Part shown: positions 41,773 through 50,280 of the stretch, piece after piece
Numbering within the stretch: the first letter of the stretch is position 1
Layout of the letters: each line of letters begins with the position of its first letter
Assembly: GCA_965199005.1 (NCBI GenBank)
Contig: CBDAQK010000001.1
Coordinates: forward strand, 1,178,001 to 1,242,000
From: LMUY01 sp965199005
GTDB lineage: Bacteria > Pseudomonadota > Alphaproteobacteria > Acetobacterales > Acetobacteraceae
Direction of reading: 5' to 3'
DNA length: 64,000 nucleotides
Position numbers and translations under genes: made by a program
The notes under the pieces: model-generated
The model's database searches: none
What the model was told of the DNA's origin: nothing
What the model saw: only the letters and a program-made list of their open reading frames with translations

Positions 41773-43221
41773 ATGGCAAAAAAGGTATCGGCGCCAGTCG
41801 CGCCGGTCGCAGCGAGCGAGGCGTCGAAGGTCCTGGCGATGATCCAGGAACACTCGGTTGAGTATGTCGATCTGCGTTTCACCGACCCGCGCGGCAAGTG
41901 GCAGCACACCGCGCAGCATATTTCCACCGTTGACGAGGGCAGCCTGACGGATGGCTTCATGTTCGACGGCTCGTCCATCGCCGGGTGGAAGGCGATCAAC
42001 GAGAGCGACATGATCCTGATGCCGGACTGCGCGACCGCCGTTCTGGACCCTTTCGCCGCCAAGCCGTCCCTCATCCTGTTCTGCGACATCATCGAGCCGT
42101 CGACCGGGCAGTACTACTCGCGAGACCCCCGCGCCACGGCCAAGCTCGCCGAGGCCTACCTGAAGTCCACCGGGATCGGGGACACCATCATCACCGGCGC
42201 CGAGGCTGAGTTCTTCATCTTCGACAGCATCCGGTTCGGCACCGGCGGCAATTTCGGCTCCTACAATATCGAGAGCATCGAAGGGCCCGGGTCCAACATG
42301 AAGGAATACCCGGAAGGCAACATGGGCCACCGCCCGGTGGTCAAGGGGGGCTACTTCCCGGTCCCGCCCGTGGATAGCGAGAGCGATTTGCGGGCAGAGA
42401 TGCTGTCGACCATGGGCGAGATGGGCCTCACCATCGAGAAGCATCACCACGAGGTGGCACAGTCCCAGCACGAGCTTGGAACCCGGTTTGCGTCGCTGAC
42501 CAAGATGGCGGACGAGATGCAGATCTACAAATACTGCGTCCACAACGTCGCCCATAGCTACGGCAAGACCGCGACCTTCATGCCGAAGCCGATCTATGGC
42601 GACAACGGCACTGGCATGCACACGCACCAGTCGATCTGGAAAGACGGCAAGCCGCTGTTTGCCGGCAATGGCTACGCCGACTTGTCGGAAATGTGCCTCT
42701 ACTATATCGGCGGCATCATCAAGCACGCCAAGGCGCTAAATGCGTTCACCAACCCGAGCACCAACAGCTACAAGCGGCTGATCCCCGGGTTCGAGGCGCC
42801 CGTGCTGCTGGCCTATTCGGCCCGTAACCGGTCGGCATCCTGCCGCATCCCCTACACGACCAACCCGAAGGCCAAGCGGGTCGAAGTCCGGTTCCCGGAC
42901 CCGTCGGCCAATCCTTACCTCGCCTATTCGGCCCTGCTGATGGCCGGCCTGGACGGTATCCGCAACAAGATCCACCCGGGCGACCCGATGGACAAGGACC
43001 TCTACGACCTGCCGCCGGAGGAGCTGAAGGGCATCCCGACGGTTTGCGGGTCGCTGCGCGAGGCGCTGGGCGCGCTGGCGGCAGACCACGATTTCCTGCT
43101 GGCGGGCGACGTGTTCTCCACCGATCAGATCGAAAGCTATATCGAGCTGAAGTGGAACGAAGTCTACCGCTTCGAACACACGCCACATCCAGTGGAATTC
43201 GAGATGTATTACTCCTGCTAA
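41773..43221 (+). CDS. glnA: Glutamine synthetase type I
   Basis: Makes glutamine from glutamate and ammonia; dodecamer; 482 residues including an Ala-rich start (MAKKVSAPVAPVAASEA). Core motifs are MFDGSSIAGWKAINESDM, ITGAEAEFFIFDS, VPPVDSESDLRAEML, HHHEVAQSQHELGTRF, ATFMPKPIYGDNGTGMHTHQS (with Thr and His instead of the more common Cys), NRSASCRIP, and the adenylylation site MDKDLYDLPPEE with its Tyr. It has a strong ribosome site (AAGGAG). It forms an operon with glnB and is closed by a stem-loop. Confidence 0.98.
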   Translation: MAKKVSAPVAPVAASEASKVLAMIQEHSVEYVDLRFTDPRGKWQHTAQHISTVDEGSLTDGFMFDGSSIAGWKAINESDMILMPDCATAVLDPFAAKPSLILFCDIIEPSTGQYYSRDPRATAKLAEAYLKSTGIGDTIITGAEAEFFIFDSIRFGTGGNFGSYNIESIEGPGSNMKEYPEGNMGHRPVVKGGYFPVPPVDSESDLRAEMLSTMGEMGLTIEKHHHEVAQSQHELGTRFASLTKMADEMQIYKYCVHNVAHSYGKTATFMPKPIYGDNGTGMHTHQSIWKDGKPLFAGNGYADLSEMCLYYIGGIIKHAKALNAFTNPSTNSYKRLIPGFEAPVLLAYSARNRSASCRIPYTTNPKAKRVEVRFPDPSANPYLAYSALLMAGLDGIRNKIHPGDPMDKDLYDLPPEELKGIPTVCGSLREALGALAADHDFLLAGDVFSTDQIESYIELKWNEVYRFEHTPHPVEFEMYYSC

Positions 43222-43241
43222 CAACGGCTGTTGATGGCGAA

Positions 43242-43267
43242 ACCCTCTCCCCGACGCGGGAGAGGGT
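43242..43267 (+). terminator. Stem-loop after glnA
   Basis: ACCCTCTCCC (43242-43251) and GGGAGAGGGT (43258-43267) form a perfect 10-bp stem with loop CGACGC, 20 bases past the glnA stop. Only a weak T-run (CATTTC) follows. Confidence 0.7.
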
Positions 43268-43360
43268 CATTTCGGACATAGGGCCTTGGCATTCTGGCTG
43301 CGGAGAAACGATGACGACTGATGCCGTGACGGCTACCGGGCGAAGGCATAGGATAGGGCC

Positions 43361-43588
43361 ATGCCGACTTTGGAGCCCCACGAACAGCTCGAACTCGAAT
43401 GGAAGCTCGCTCAGATGGAAGCAGACGTTGAACTGAAGAAAGCGCAGACGCTCAAGGTCAAGCAAGATTGGCGCCTCGATCCGCAGCGCGTCCTCATACA
43501 GGCGGTGATCGCAACCGCAGGCGTGTTCACGGCAATTGCTGGTGTGGTCTTTGGGACGCTTGGCTACTTCATCGGGCGGGGCCACTAG
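43361..43588 (+). CDS. Small coiled-coil/single-span membrane protein
   Basis: 75 residues. A charged helical N-terminal half (LEPHEQLELEWKLAQMEADVELKKAQTLKVKQ) leads to one hydrophobic span with small residues (IQAVIATAGVFTAIAGVVFGTLGYFIG). The plan matches the interrupted gene at 53961-54146. Such proteins are common in Acetobacteraceae by my recollection; their role is unknown. ATG at 43361 follows AGGATAGGG. It precedes the aspartic protease gene by 47 bases in the same direction. Confidence 0.7.
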   Translation: MPTLEPHEQLELEWKLAQMEADVELKKAQTLKVKQDWRLDPQRVLIQAVIATAGVFTAIAGVVFGTLGYFIGRGH

Positions 43589-43635
43589 CGAAACAATCCA
43601 GGTCATTGGAAGCCCAGCGGAGGGCAAAATCTGCC

Positions 43636-44529
43636 GTGAGGTTCGCGCTAACGCTCTTGCTCTGCCTGGCTGCGACGCCCGTTCTAGCGGCCTGCCGGGT
43701 CGAAAAACGCGCCACGGTGCCGGTCTCCCGGGCTGGCAAGCTGCTGTTGGTGCCGGTGTCGATCAACGGGACGATGACCGACTTCGTGCTCGACACCGGG
43801 GCCGAACGCAGTGTCGTCGGCCTGGCGGCGGCGGATCGCTTGCATGTGGCGCGGGACGAATGGGTCAGCACGGACATCATCGGCACGGGTGGCCGTGACC
43901 GGCGACGGCTCGGCCGCCCGTCCTCCTTGTCGCTGGGCGGCATTGCGCTCCGCCGCCACACCTTGGCTGAGGATAATTCGGTGGTCGTTGGGCCGATCCT
44001 TGATCAGGCCGACGGGCGGCCAGTCGCCGGGCTCCTGGGCGAGGATTTCCTCTCGCCGTTCGACCTGGACCTCGATGTCAGTGCCGGCACGTTGACGCTA
44101 TACACGGTGTCGGGATGCGCGGGGCGGTTCCTGCCATGGACGGGGCATTATAGCGCGATCGCCGCATGGCGGCCGGTACGGAACATATTGATGCTGCCGA
44201 TGCGGATCGGCGGCACGACAGTCCAGGCCGAGTTGGATAGCGGTGCGTCCGCTACCACCGTCACCTTGATGGGAATGCTGGCCTTGGGCCTGGCGGGCGG
44301 CGGGAGCGACACGGTGCGGGGGTTTGGAACCGGCAGCGTCCCCGCGCGCACGCAACATTTTCCCACCGTGCAGATCGGCGACATGCCGGCCTCCCCAGCG
44401 GATTTGATAGTCGCTCCCGTCCATGCCTTGCGCAGCGCCGGTGTTCTGTTAGGCGCCGATTGGTTGGCGAAGTGGCATGTCTGGGTGTCCTGGGCGACCG
44501 ACCAGGTCTTTGTAGGCGGTCCCAGCTAA
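43636..44529 (+). CDS. Exported retropepsin-like aspartic protease with two active-site motifs
   Basis: 297 residues. The signal sequence RFALTLLLCLAATPVLAAC ends in a lipobox-like LAAC, so it may be lipidated. Two homologous halves follow. The first carries VSINGTMTDFVLDTGAERSVV (DTG) and the second MRIGGTTVQAELDSGASATTV (DSG). Each half has the later hydrophobic-Gly motif (GLLGEDFLSPFDLDLD and GVLLGADWLAKWHVWVS). Bacterial retropepsin-like proteins often carry one such motif; two in one chain gives the layout of a pepsin-like single-chain enzyme. GTG at 43636 is the first start giving the signal peptide; GGAGGG lies 11 bases upstream. Confidence 0.82.
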   Translation: MRFALTLLLCLAATPVLAACRVEKRATVPVSRAGKLLLVPVSINGTMTDFVLDTGAERSVVGLAAADRLHVARDEWVSTDIIGTGGRDRRRLGRPSSLSLGGIALRRHTLAEDNSVVVGPILDQADGRPVAGLLGEDFLSPFDLDLDVSAGTLTLYTVSGCAGRFLPWTGHYSAIAAWRPVRNILMLPMRIGGTTVQAELDSGASATTVTLMGMLALGLAGGGSDTVRGFGTGSVPARTQHFPTVQIGDMPASPADLIVAPVHALRSAGVLLGADWLAKWHVWVSWATDQVFVGGPS

Positions 44530-44600
44530 CGCCCTGCCATCCGGCTTTGCCGCCGGGTGGAATGGTGCAACTCTGGCGCATCCGGCAGCAGGAGCCACCT

Positions 44601-45548
44601 ATGAGTTACGCGGAGGCGGAGCGCATCGACGTGTCGGCCATTCCAGTCATCGATTTGTCTGGGCTGGAGGATGGTGGCGCCGCCTTGCTGGCGATCGGAA
44701 AGGCCATGTTGGAGGCGGCCGAGGGCGTCGGCTTCTTCTACATCCGCAACCACGGGATTGCGCTGCAGCAGATCGAGGCGGTCTTGCGCGTCTCCGCCCA
44801 ATTCTTTGCCGAGCCCGATGAGCGGAAGCGCTCGGTCGCCGTCAATACCGGGCACCGTGGTTTCATTCAGATGGGCCAGGCCAAGATGGCGGATGGCGCC
44901 CGGCCCGACCTGAAGGAAAGCTTCATCTGGGGCCTGGACCAGCCCGGGCCGGACGGCATTCCGCCCAATCGCTGGCCCGATTTCCTGCCGGAGATGCGCC
45001 CCGTGCTGACCGGGTTCTTCGAGGCCGGCAATCGGCTGGGCTGGTCGCTGTTCCGGGCCTTCGCCGCGGCGTTGGACCTGCCGGCCGACACCTTCATCCG
45101 GACCATCGACCGCCCGATCAGCCGGGGATCGATGATCTACTACCCACCCCAGCCGCCCGACATGGGCGCGGAGCAGTTTGGCGTGTCCACCCATACCGAT
45201 TACGGCTGCCTGACCCTGCTGTACCAGGACAACACCGGCGGCCTGCAGGTTCAGGGCAGCAATGGCGCCTGGCTGATGGCGCATCCCATCCCCGGCACCT
45301 TCGTGGTGAACGTGGGTGACCTGCTGGCACGCTGGAGCAACGACCGGTTCCGCTCCACACCGCACCGGGTGGTCAACCGGTCGGGGCGGACGCGGCTGTC
45401 CACCGCGCTGTTCATCGATCCCAATCGCGACACCCTGATCGAGCCCGTGCTGCGGCCCGGCGATGTGGCACGGTACGAACCCGTGACCTGCGGCGACTAC
45501 CTGCGCAGCCGGCTGGACGCGGCCTTCGCCTATCGCAAGCAGGGCTGA
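44601..45548 (+). CDS. 2-oxoglutarate/Fe(II)-dependent oxygenase, isopenicillin N synthase family
   Basis: 315 residues. The N-terminal DIOX_N domain has IPVIDLSGLEDGG and GFFYIRNHGI. The catalytic domain holds the iron ligands in STHTDYG (HxD) and TPHRVV (second His), and the 2OG-binding Arg in RTRLSTALFIDP. FFAEPDERKRSVAVNTGHRGFI and LKESFIWGLD are typical of bacterial members that hydroxylate or desaturate small molecules. ATG at 44601 follows AGGAG. It opens a run of same-direction genes (hydrolase, aminotransferase, DUF6282), suggesting oxidation as an early step of a catabolic route. The substrate is unknown. Confidence 0.9.
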   Translation: MSYAEAERIDVSAIPVIDLSGLEDGGAALLAIGKAMLEAAEGVGFFYIRNHGIALQQIEAVLRVSAQFFAEPDERKRSVAVNTGHRGFIQMGQAKMADGARPDLKESFIWGLDQPGPDGIPPNRWPDFLPEMRPVLTGFFEAGNRLGWSLFRAFAAALDLPADTFIRTIDRPISRGSMIYYPPQPPDMGAEQFGVSTHTDYGCLTLLYQDNTGGLQVQGSNGAWLMAHPIPGTFVVNVGDLLARWSNDRFRSTPHRVVNRSGRTRLSTALFIDPNRDTLIEPVLRPGDVARYEPVTCGDYLRSRLDAAFAYRKQG

Positions 45549-45551
45549 CGC

Positions 45552-46544
45552 GTGAGCGCCGGGCGGATCGACACCCACTCCCATTATTATGGAGAGGTGC
45601 TGTTTGGCATCCTGGCGCAGCGCCATGCCGTCCCGAGAGTGGAACGGCAAGGGCCGGACCGATTCATGGTCACGCCCACCAGCCGCTTCCAGTTACGGGG
45701 GGGCTTCGTCGACTTGGCGGCGCGCCTTGCCTGGATGGATGGCCAGGGCATCGCGCGGCAACTCATCACCTTCCCGGGCGCGCTGGGGCCGGACGTGCTG
45801 CCCATCGAGGAGGCGTTGCCGCTGGTGCGGGACGTCAATGACGAACTGGCCGCCGTGTGCGCCGCCCAGCCGGACCGGTTCACTGCGTTGGCCGGGCTGC
45901 CGCTGGCCGATATCGGCCACTCGGTCGCCGAACTCGAACGCGCCTGCCGCACGCTGGGCCTGCGCGGCGCCATCCTGCCCAGCAATTACTTCCTGAGCCT
46001 GGCGACGATGGCCTATCTCCGGCCCGTGCTGAAGGCTGCTAGCCGGCTGGGCGCGCATCTGATGATCCATCCGGGACAACGGCATGACGAGGATTTGGCG
46101 CCCCGCCGCTACGACGATTTGGGCATCCACCGGGCCTCCACGGTCGATCTCCATAACGGTCTCAGCCATGCCGTGGTGACGTTGATTTACGCCGGGCTGG
46201 CCGAGCATTACCCCGATGCGACGGTGCAGGTGGTTAATTTGGGCGGTGCCTTTCCCATGCTGGTGGAGCGGATGGACCACATCACCGCCACGCGTGACCC
46301 GGGTGCGCCCCCGCCCTCCAGCCTGATTGGGCATTTGACCTTCGACACCGCCTCGCTGGGGCCACGCGCCATCGAACTGGCGGTGAGCATATTCGGGCTG
46401 GACCGGATCATGCTGGGCACCGACTATCCGATTTTCGATAGCCATACCGCGACCGAGGCGCTCGACGCCGCCCGGATCAGCGAGGCGGCGCGGGAGGCGA
46501 TCGGATCCGGCAATGCCCTCCGCGTGCTGACGCTGGCGGCCTGA
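45552..46544 (+). CDS. Amidohydrolase, ACMSD-like
   Basis: 330-residue metal-dependent hydrolase/decarboxylase of the amidohydrolase_2 family. The metal HxH is at the very start (RIDTHSHYYGE). LAGLPLADIGHSVAELERACRTLGLRGAILPSN, HLMIHPGQ (metal His), MDHI and the catalytic Asp in IMLGTDYPIFDS follow in the order of 2-amino-3-carboxymuconate-6-semialdehyde decarboxylase relatives. It starts with GTG at 45552, four bases after the oxygenase stop. Related enzymes decarboxylate or hydrolyse ring-cleavage and carboxylated products. The context with oxygenase and aminotransferase supports a degradative role. Confidence 0.87.
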   Translation: MSAGRIDTHSHYYGEVLFGILAQRHAVPRVERQGPDRFMVTPTSRFQLRGGFVDLAARLAWMDGQGIARQLITFPGALGPDVLPIEEALPLVRDVNDELAAVCAAQPDRFTALAGLPLADIGHSVAELERACRTLGLRGAILPSNYFLSLATMAYLRPVLKAASRLGAHLMIHPGQRHDEDLAPRRYDDLGIHRASTVDLHNGLSHAVVTLIYAGLAEHYPDATVQVVNLGGAFPMLVERMDHITATRDPGAPPPSSLIGHLTFDTASLGPRAIELAVSIFGLDRIMLGTDYPIFDSHTATEALDAARISEAAREAIGSGNALRVLTLAA

Positions 46545-46546
46545 CC

Positions 46547-47641
46547 ATGCCTGTCCCGGCCGTCCGCCCCGCGCTCGCCCGCATCGGTGGCCCGATGGCG
46601 CCGATCCCCGAGCTGGCGCTGCCCGGCATGCACCGGCTGTGCTCCAACGAAAACCCGTTCGGGCCTGGCCCAGCCGTGACCGCTGCCGTGACGGCTGCGC
46701 TCGGCCGGGCCGGTGAGTATCCCGAGGGCGAAGGGGCGGATTTGCTGGACGCGCTGTCGCTACGGTATGGCGTGCCGGCTGGCCGGATCCGCCTGGGTCC
46801 AGGGTCGGACACGCTGGTGCTGAATACCGTGCTCGCCTTCGCCGGGCTGGGCGACGAGGTGGTGTTTTCCGCCCGCGGCTACGCCCGCTATGCCCGCAAC
46901 GCGCTGATCGCCGGGGCCACGCCAGTCCCCGCCCTGGATGACGATTTCCAGGCGGACCCAGACGCGATCCTGGCCGCGGTGACATCGCGTACCCGGGTCG
47001 TGCTGCTCGCCAACCCGGACAACCCGTCCGGCGCCACGCTCCCGCTCTCCGCCATCGAGGCCTTGCATCGCCGCCTGCCCGGCGACGTGCTGCTGGTGCT
47101 GGATTGCGCCTATGGCGAGTATGTCCGCGACCTCTCCTATGGCGATGGCGGGCTGTCCCTGTCGGGGCAGACGGAGAACGTGCTGGTCAGCCACACCTTC
47201 TCCAAACTCTATGGATTGGCTGGACTCCGGCTCGGGTGGCTGACGGGCAGCCCGGCGCTGCTGGAGGCGGTGGCAAAGGTGGGCCCGACCTTCCCCGTCA
47301 GCGTTGCGGCCCTGGCAGCGGGTGTGGCGGCGCTAGCGGATACGGCGCACCAGGCGGCATCACGGGCGCATAACGACCACTGGCTGCCGTGGCTCACCGC
47401 CAAGTTATCCGCCAATACCGGGCTGCGGGTGCGACCCAGCCAGTCCAATTTCATTCTGGCCGACTTTGCTACCCCCGAGATGGCTCGCGATTGCACGGCC
47501 TATCTGGCCGAACATGGCGTCCTGGTCCGCCGCTTCGGCCCCGGCGCGCACGCCCACCAGATGCGGATATCGATCGGCAGCGGACCGGCGTTGACGCTGG
47601 CCGCCAAGCTGATCGGCCTATTCTTCCAGCAAAGAGGCTGA
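46547..47641 (+). CDS. Class I/II aminotransferase, histidinol-phosphate aminotransferase-like
   Basis: 364 residues, PLP-dependent. LCSNENPFGPGPAV and YPEGEGADLLDALSLRYGVPAGRIRLGPGSDTLV are the HisC-like start. ANPDNPSGATLPL, LLVLDCAYGEYV and the Schiff-base Lys in VSHTFSKLYGLAGLRLGWL follow, then MRISIG near the end. True hisC genes sit with other his genes; here the neighbours are catabolic, so I expect another amino acid donor. It starts two bases after the amidohydrolase stop. Confidence 0.88.
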   Translation: MPVPAVRPALARIGGPMAPIPELALPGMHRLCSNENPFGPGPAVTAAVTAALGRAGEYPEGEGADLLDALSLRYGVPAGRIRLGPGSDTLVLNTVLAFAGLGDEVVFSARGYARYARNALIAGATPVPALDDDFQADPDAILAAVTSRTRVVLLANPDNPSGATLPLSAIEALHRRLPGDVLLVLDCAYGEYVRDLSYGDGGLSLSGQTENVLVSHTFSKLYGLAGLRLGWLTGSPALLEAVAKVGPTFPVSVAALAAGVAALADTAHQAASRAHNDHWLPWLTAKLSANTGLRVRPSQSNFILADFATPEMARDCTAYLAEHGVLVRRFGPGAHAHQMRISIGSGPALTLAAKLIGLFFQQRG

Positions 47642-47649
47642 CATCAGCG

Positions 47650-48600
47650 ATGCATGACGACTTAGCCGTTCAAGGGCTCGCCATCCGGACCGGGATTTAC
47701 GCCGGGCTGGAGGGCACCATCGACATGCACATCCATGGCAACCCCGATTTCTGCCAACGCCTGCTGGACGATGTCGACATCGTGGCGCTGGCCAAGGCCA
47801 CGGGGATGCGGGCCGTGATGCTGAAGAGCCATGCCGGGCCAACTGCTGATAGGGCCTATATCGCGCAAAAGGCCGTGGGCGGCGGCATCAGCGTTTTCGG
47901 CCTGATCTGCCTCAACCCCTCCGTCGGCGGCTTCAACCCGGCCACCGTGGCGCTTGCCATCAAGGGGGGCGTGAAGGCGGTCTGGATGCCTTCGATGTGG
48001 GCGGAACACCATGCGTCCTATGTGCGCAAGATGGGCAACGGCATGGGCTATGCGACGATCGGGATGGAGTTCCCCGCGCACGGCCTGACGATCCTGGAGG
48101 ATGGCAAGACCCTGAAGCGGGAGGTTGCCGAGATTCTCGACATGGTCGCCCATGCCGACCTGATGCTGGCGACCGGCCATTTGTCGCTGCCCGAGGCGCA
48201 GATTTTGGTGGAAGCGGCGAAGGACCGCGGGATCACCAAATTGGTGATCCATACGGTGAACTACCACGTCATGAAGTTCCCGCTCGCCGACCTGAAGGAC
48301 ATGGTAGTCCGCTGCGGGGCGGTGCTCGAATTCGGCTTCAGCTCCCTGCCGAACGGCGTTTGGGACCCGGTCGACCCGGCGCGCAATACCACAGTGGCCG
48401 AGGTGGCCGACATCATCCGCGCCGTTGGTCCGGACAATTGTGTCGTCACCAGCGATTGCGGCCAGTTCTCGACCCCGATGCCGATCGAAGCCATGCGGCT
48501 ATGGATTGAGCATTTGCGGTCCACGCACTTCACCGCGGCCGAGATCGACATGATGACGAAGCACGTGCCAGCGCGGCTCCTGGGCCTGCCGCCGCGCTAG
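47650..48600 (+). CDS. DUF6282 family protein, amidohydrolase/PHP-like
   Basis: 316 residues. GLEGTIDMHIHGNPDF carries an HxH near the start. MRAVMLKSHAGPTADRAY, GGVKAVWMPSMWAEHH, LMLATGHLSLPEAQILVEAAKDRGITKLVIHTVNYHVM and CVVTSDCGQFSTPMPIEAM complete a TIM-barrel metal-hydrolase pattern. The family has no established reaction that I can name. ATG at 47650 lies 8 bases after the aminotransferase stop. Its 3' end overlaps a convergent permease gene by four bases. Confidence 0.78.
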   Translation: MHDDLAVQGLAIRTGIYAGLEGTIDMHIHGNPDFCQRLLDDVDIVALAKATGMRAVMLKSHAGPTADRAYIAQKAVGGGISVFGLICLNPSVGGFNPATVALAIKGGVKAVWMPSMWAEHHASYVRKMGNGMGYATIGMEFPAHGLTILEDGKTLKREVAEILDMVAHADLMLATGHLSLPEAQILVEAAKDRGITKLVIHTVNYHVMKFPLADLKDMVVRCGAVLEFGFSSLPNGVWDPVDPARNTTVAEVADIIRAVGPDNCVVTSDCGQFSTPMPIEAMRLWIEHLRSTHFTAAEIDMMTKHVPARLLGLPPR

Positions 48601-49316
48601 GCCAGCCGCCGCTCCAACCAACGGATGGCGGCGGAGATGGCCAGTACGAGCACCAGATACTCCAGGATCAGCACCGAATAGATTTCGAGCGGCCGGAACA
48701 CGGTCACGACCAACTCGTTCGCCTTCCGCGTCAGGTCTGGGAAGCCGATCACCGAGGCCAGGGACGACAGCTTCACCACGGTGATGAACTGGTTGGCCAA
48801 GGGCGGCAGGATGCGGCGGATGGCCTGCGGCAGGATCACCAGGCGAAACCGTTGCGCCGTGGTCAGGCCGAGCGCCTTGCCCGCATCGTGCTGGCCCTGC
48901 TCCACGGAGACGATGCCGGCGCGGAATATCTCGGCCTGGAAGGCAGAGTCGCAAACGCCGATGGCGAGCACGGCGGCCGTAAAAATATCGAAATGCAGGC
49001 CCAAGGCGATGGGCAAGCCGTAGAACACCCAAAGGATGACCACCAGCGGCGGGGTGGCGCGCAGCAATTCCACCCAGGCGCGGTTGAACAGGCGCAGCGG
49101 CCGGATCGGCGCCAGGCCGCAGATCGCGACGGCCAGCCCCAGCACGACGGCCAACACGGTGGCGCCCAGCGACATGCGGATGGTCGCCCAGAAGCCATCG
49201 AGCAGGAACACCAGGTTGCGTTGCCCCCGCGGATCCACCGGGCTGACGGCATACCATCCCCATTGGTCGCCACAGCCGCCCAACAGCAGCACACTGACCA
49301 GCCCAAACCAACGCAT
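48597..49316 (-). CDS. Polar amino acid ABC permease with lipoprotein-like N-terminus
   Basis: 239-residue permease. The EAA loop is VEQGQHDAGKALGLTTAQRFRLVILPQAIRRILPPLANQF, with ELLRATPPLVVILWVFYGLP upstream. Unusually, the N-terminus is WFGLVSVLLLGGCGDQWGWY, which looks like a lipoprotein signal with Cys in LGGC, followed by an exported-looking segment before the first permease span. It is the only minus-strand gene in the block and is divergent from the binding protein at 49460. The 143-base gap between them should hold both promoters. Confidence 0.88.
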   Translation of the reverse strand: MRWFGLVSVLLLGGCGDQWGWYAVSPVDPRGQRNLVFLLDGFWATIRMSLGATVLAVVLGLAVAICGLAPIRPLRLFNRAWVELLRATPPLVVILWVFYGLPIALGLHFDIFTAAVLAIGVCDSAFQAEIFRAGIVSVEQGQHDAGKALGLTTAQRFRLVILPQAIRRILPPLANQFITVVKLSSLASVIGFPDLTRKANELVVTVFRPLEIYSVLILEYLVLVLAISAAIRWLERRLA

Positions 49317-49459
49317 CCCCTGCCTGCCGCCTTCGGACCCCGCCGAAACATCTCTCGCATCCCTGAAACGTCAGGCATAGTCCTTGCAGCACATCAATAG
49401 GTCTGAGCCGCCCGCCCGTTCGTGAGAGCTGGAAAGGCCATGGCCAAGGGAGTTCACCC

Positions 49460-50263
49460 ATGATCCACCGCAGGCTGCTTGCCGCGTCCGCCCTTGCCCT
49501 GCCGGCACTTGGCTTCGTGCAGAAGGCGAACGCACAAATCGTGGTCAAATCCCGGCTGAAATCCATCCAGGACAACAACACGCTGCGGGTCGGCACGACT
49601 GGCGACTTCAACCCCATGAGCTTCCGTACACCCGGCACTGACGGGTACGTGGGGCATCAGATCGATTGCGCGAACCTGCTTGCCGCGGATATGGGCGTGA
49701 AGGCCGCCTTCGTCGCAACCGACTGGAAAACGCTCGTCAACGGCCTGGCGGCTGACCAGTACGATATCGTCATGACGGGCACCAGCATGTCGGCCGGGCG
49801 CGCCATGGTGGCGACCTTCGTGCAGCCCTGGGGCCGCAACGCGTTCGTGCCGCTGGCGCAGAAGAAGGATGCGGCGAAGTTCCATAGCTGGGCCGATCTG
49901 GACCAAGGCAGCGTCACCATCGGCACCAACCTTGGCACCACCATGGAGCAATTCGTCCAGCAATCGCTGCCGAAGGCGACGCTGCGCCGGGTGGAGAGCC
50001 CGGCCCGCGACTGGCAGGAATTGCTAGGTGGCCGGGTGGACGTGACGATGTCCTCACTGATCGAGGCGGCCTCGCTGACCAAGGAATATCCGCAGTTCAC
50101 GACCCTCTTCGTCGACCAGCCGCGCAACCCCATTCCGATGGCGTTCCTGATCCCGCAGGGCGATCCGATCTGGCTGGCCTTCCTGAACAACTGGACGACC
50201 CTGCGCCTGGCAAGTGGCGAGTTCGACGCGTTCAACAAGAAATGGGGCATCGCCACCGCTTGA
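49460..50263 (+). CDS. Polar amino acid ABC transporter binding protein 1
   Basis: 267-residue SBP_bac_3 protein. The signal peptide is HRRLLAASALALPALGFVQKANAQ. The domain contains TLRVGTTGDFNPMSFRTPGTDGYVGHQIDCANLLAADMGVKAAFVATDWKTLVNGLAADQYDIVMTGTSMSAGRAM and a late SGEFDAFNKKWGI. It is fed by the ribosome site AAGGGAG. The FDxNxKWG ending resembles cyclohexadienyl-dehydratase-like binding proteins. It is followed 17 bases later by a permease gene. Confidence 0.9.
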   Translation: MIHRRLLAASALALPALGFVQKANAQIVVKSRLKSIQDNNTLRVGTTGDFNPMSFRTPGTDGYVGHQIDCANLLAADMGVKAAFVATDWKTLVNGLAADQYDIVMTGTSMSAGRAMVATFVQPWGRNAFVPLAQKKDAAKFHSWADLDQGSVTIGTNLGTTMEQFVQQSLPKATLRRVESPARDWQELLGGRVDVTMSSLIEAASLTKEYPQFTTLFVDQPRNPIPMAFLIPQGDPIWLAFLNNWTTLRLASGEFDAFNKKWGIATA

Positions 50264-50280
50264 CCGGCCGGGCCACGCAT

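Noticed and set aside
46547..47641. True hisC
   Set aside because: The fold is HisC-like, but the neighbours are catabolic and no histidine biosynthesis gene is present.
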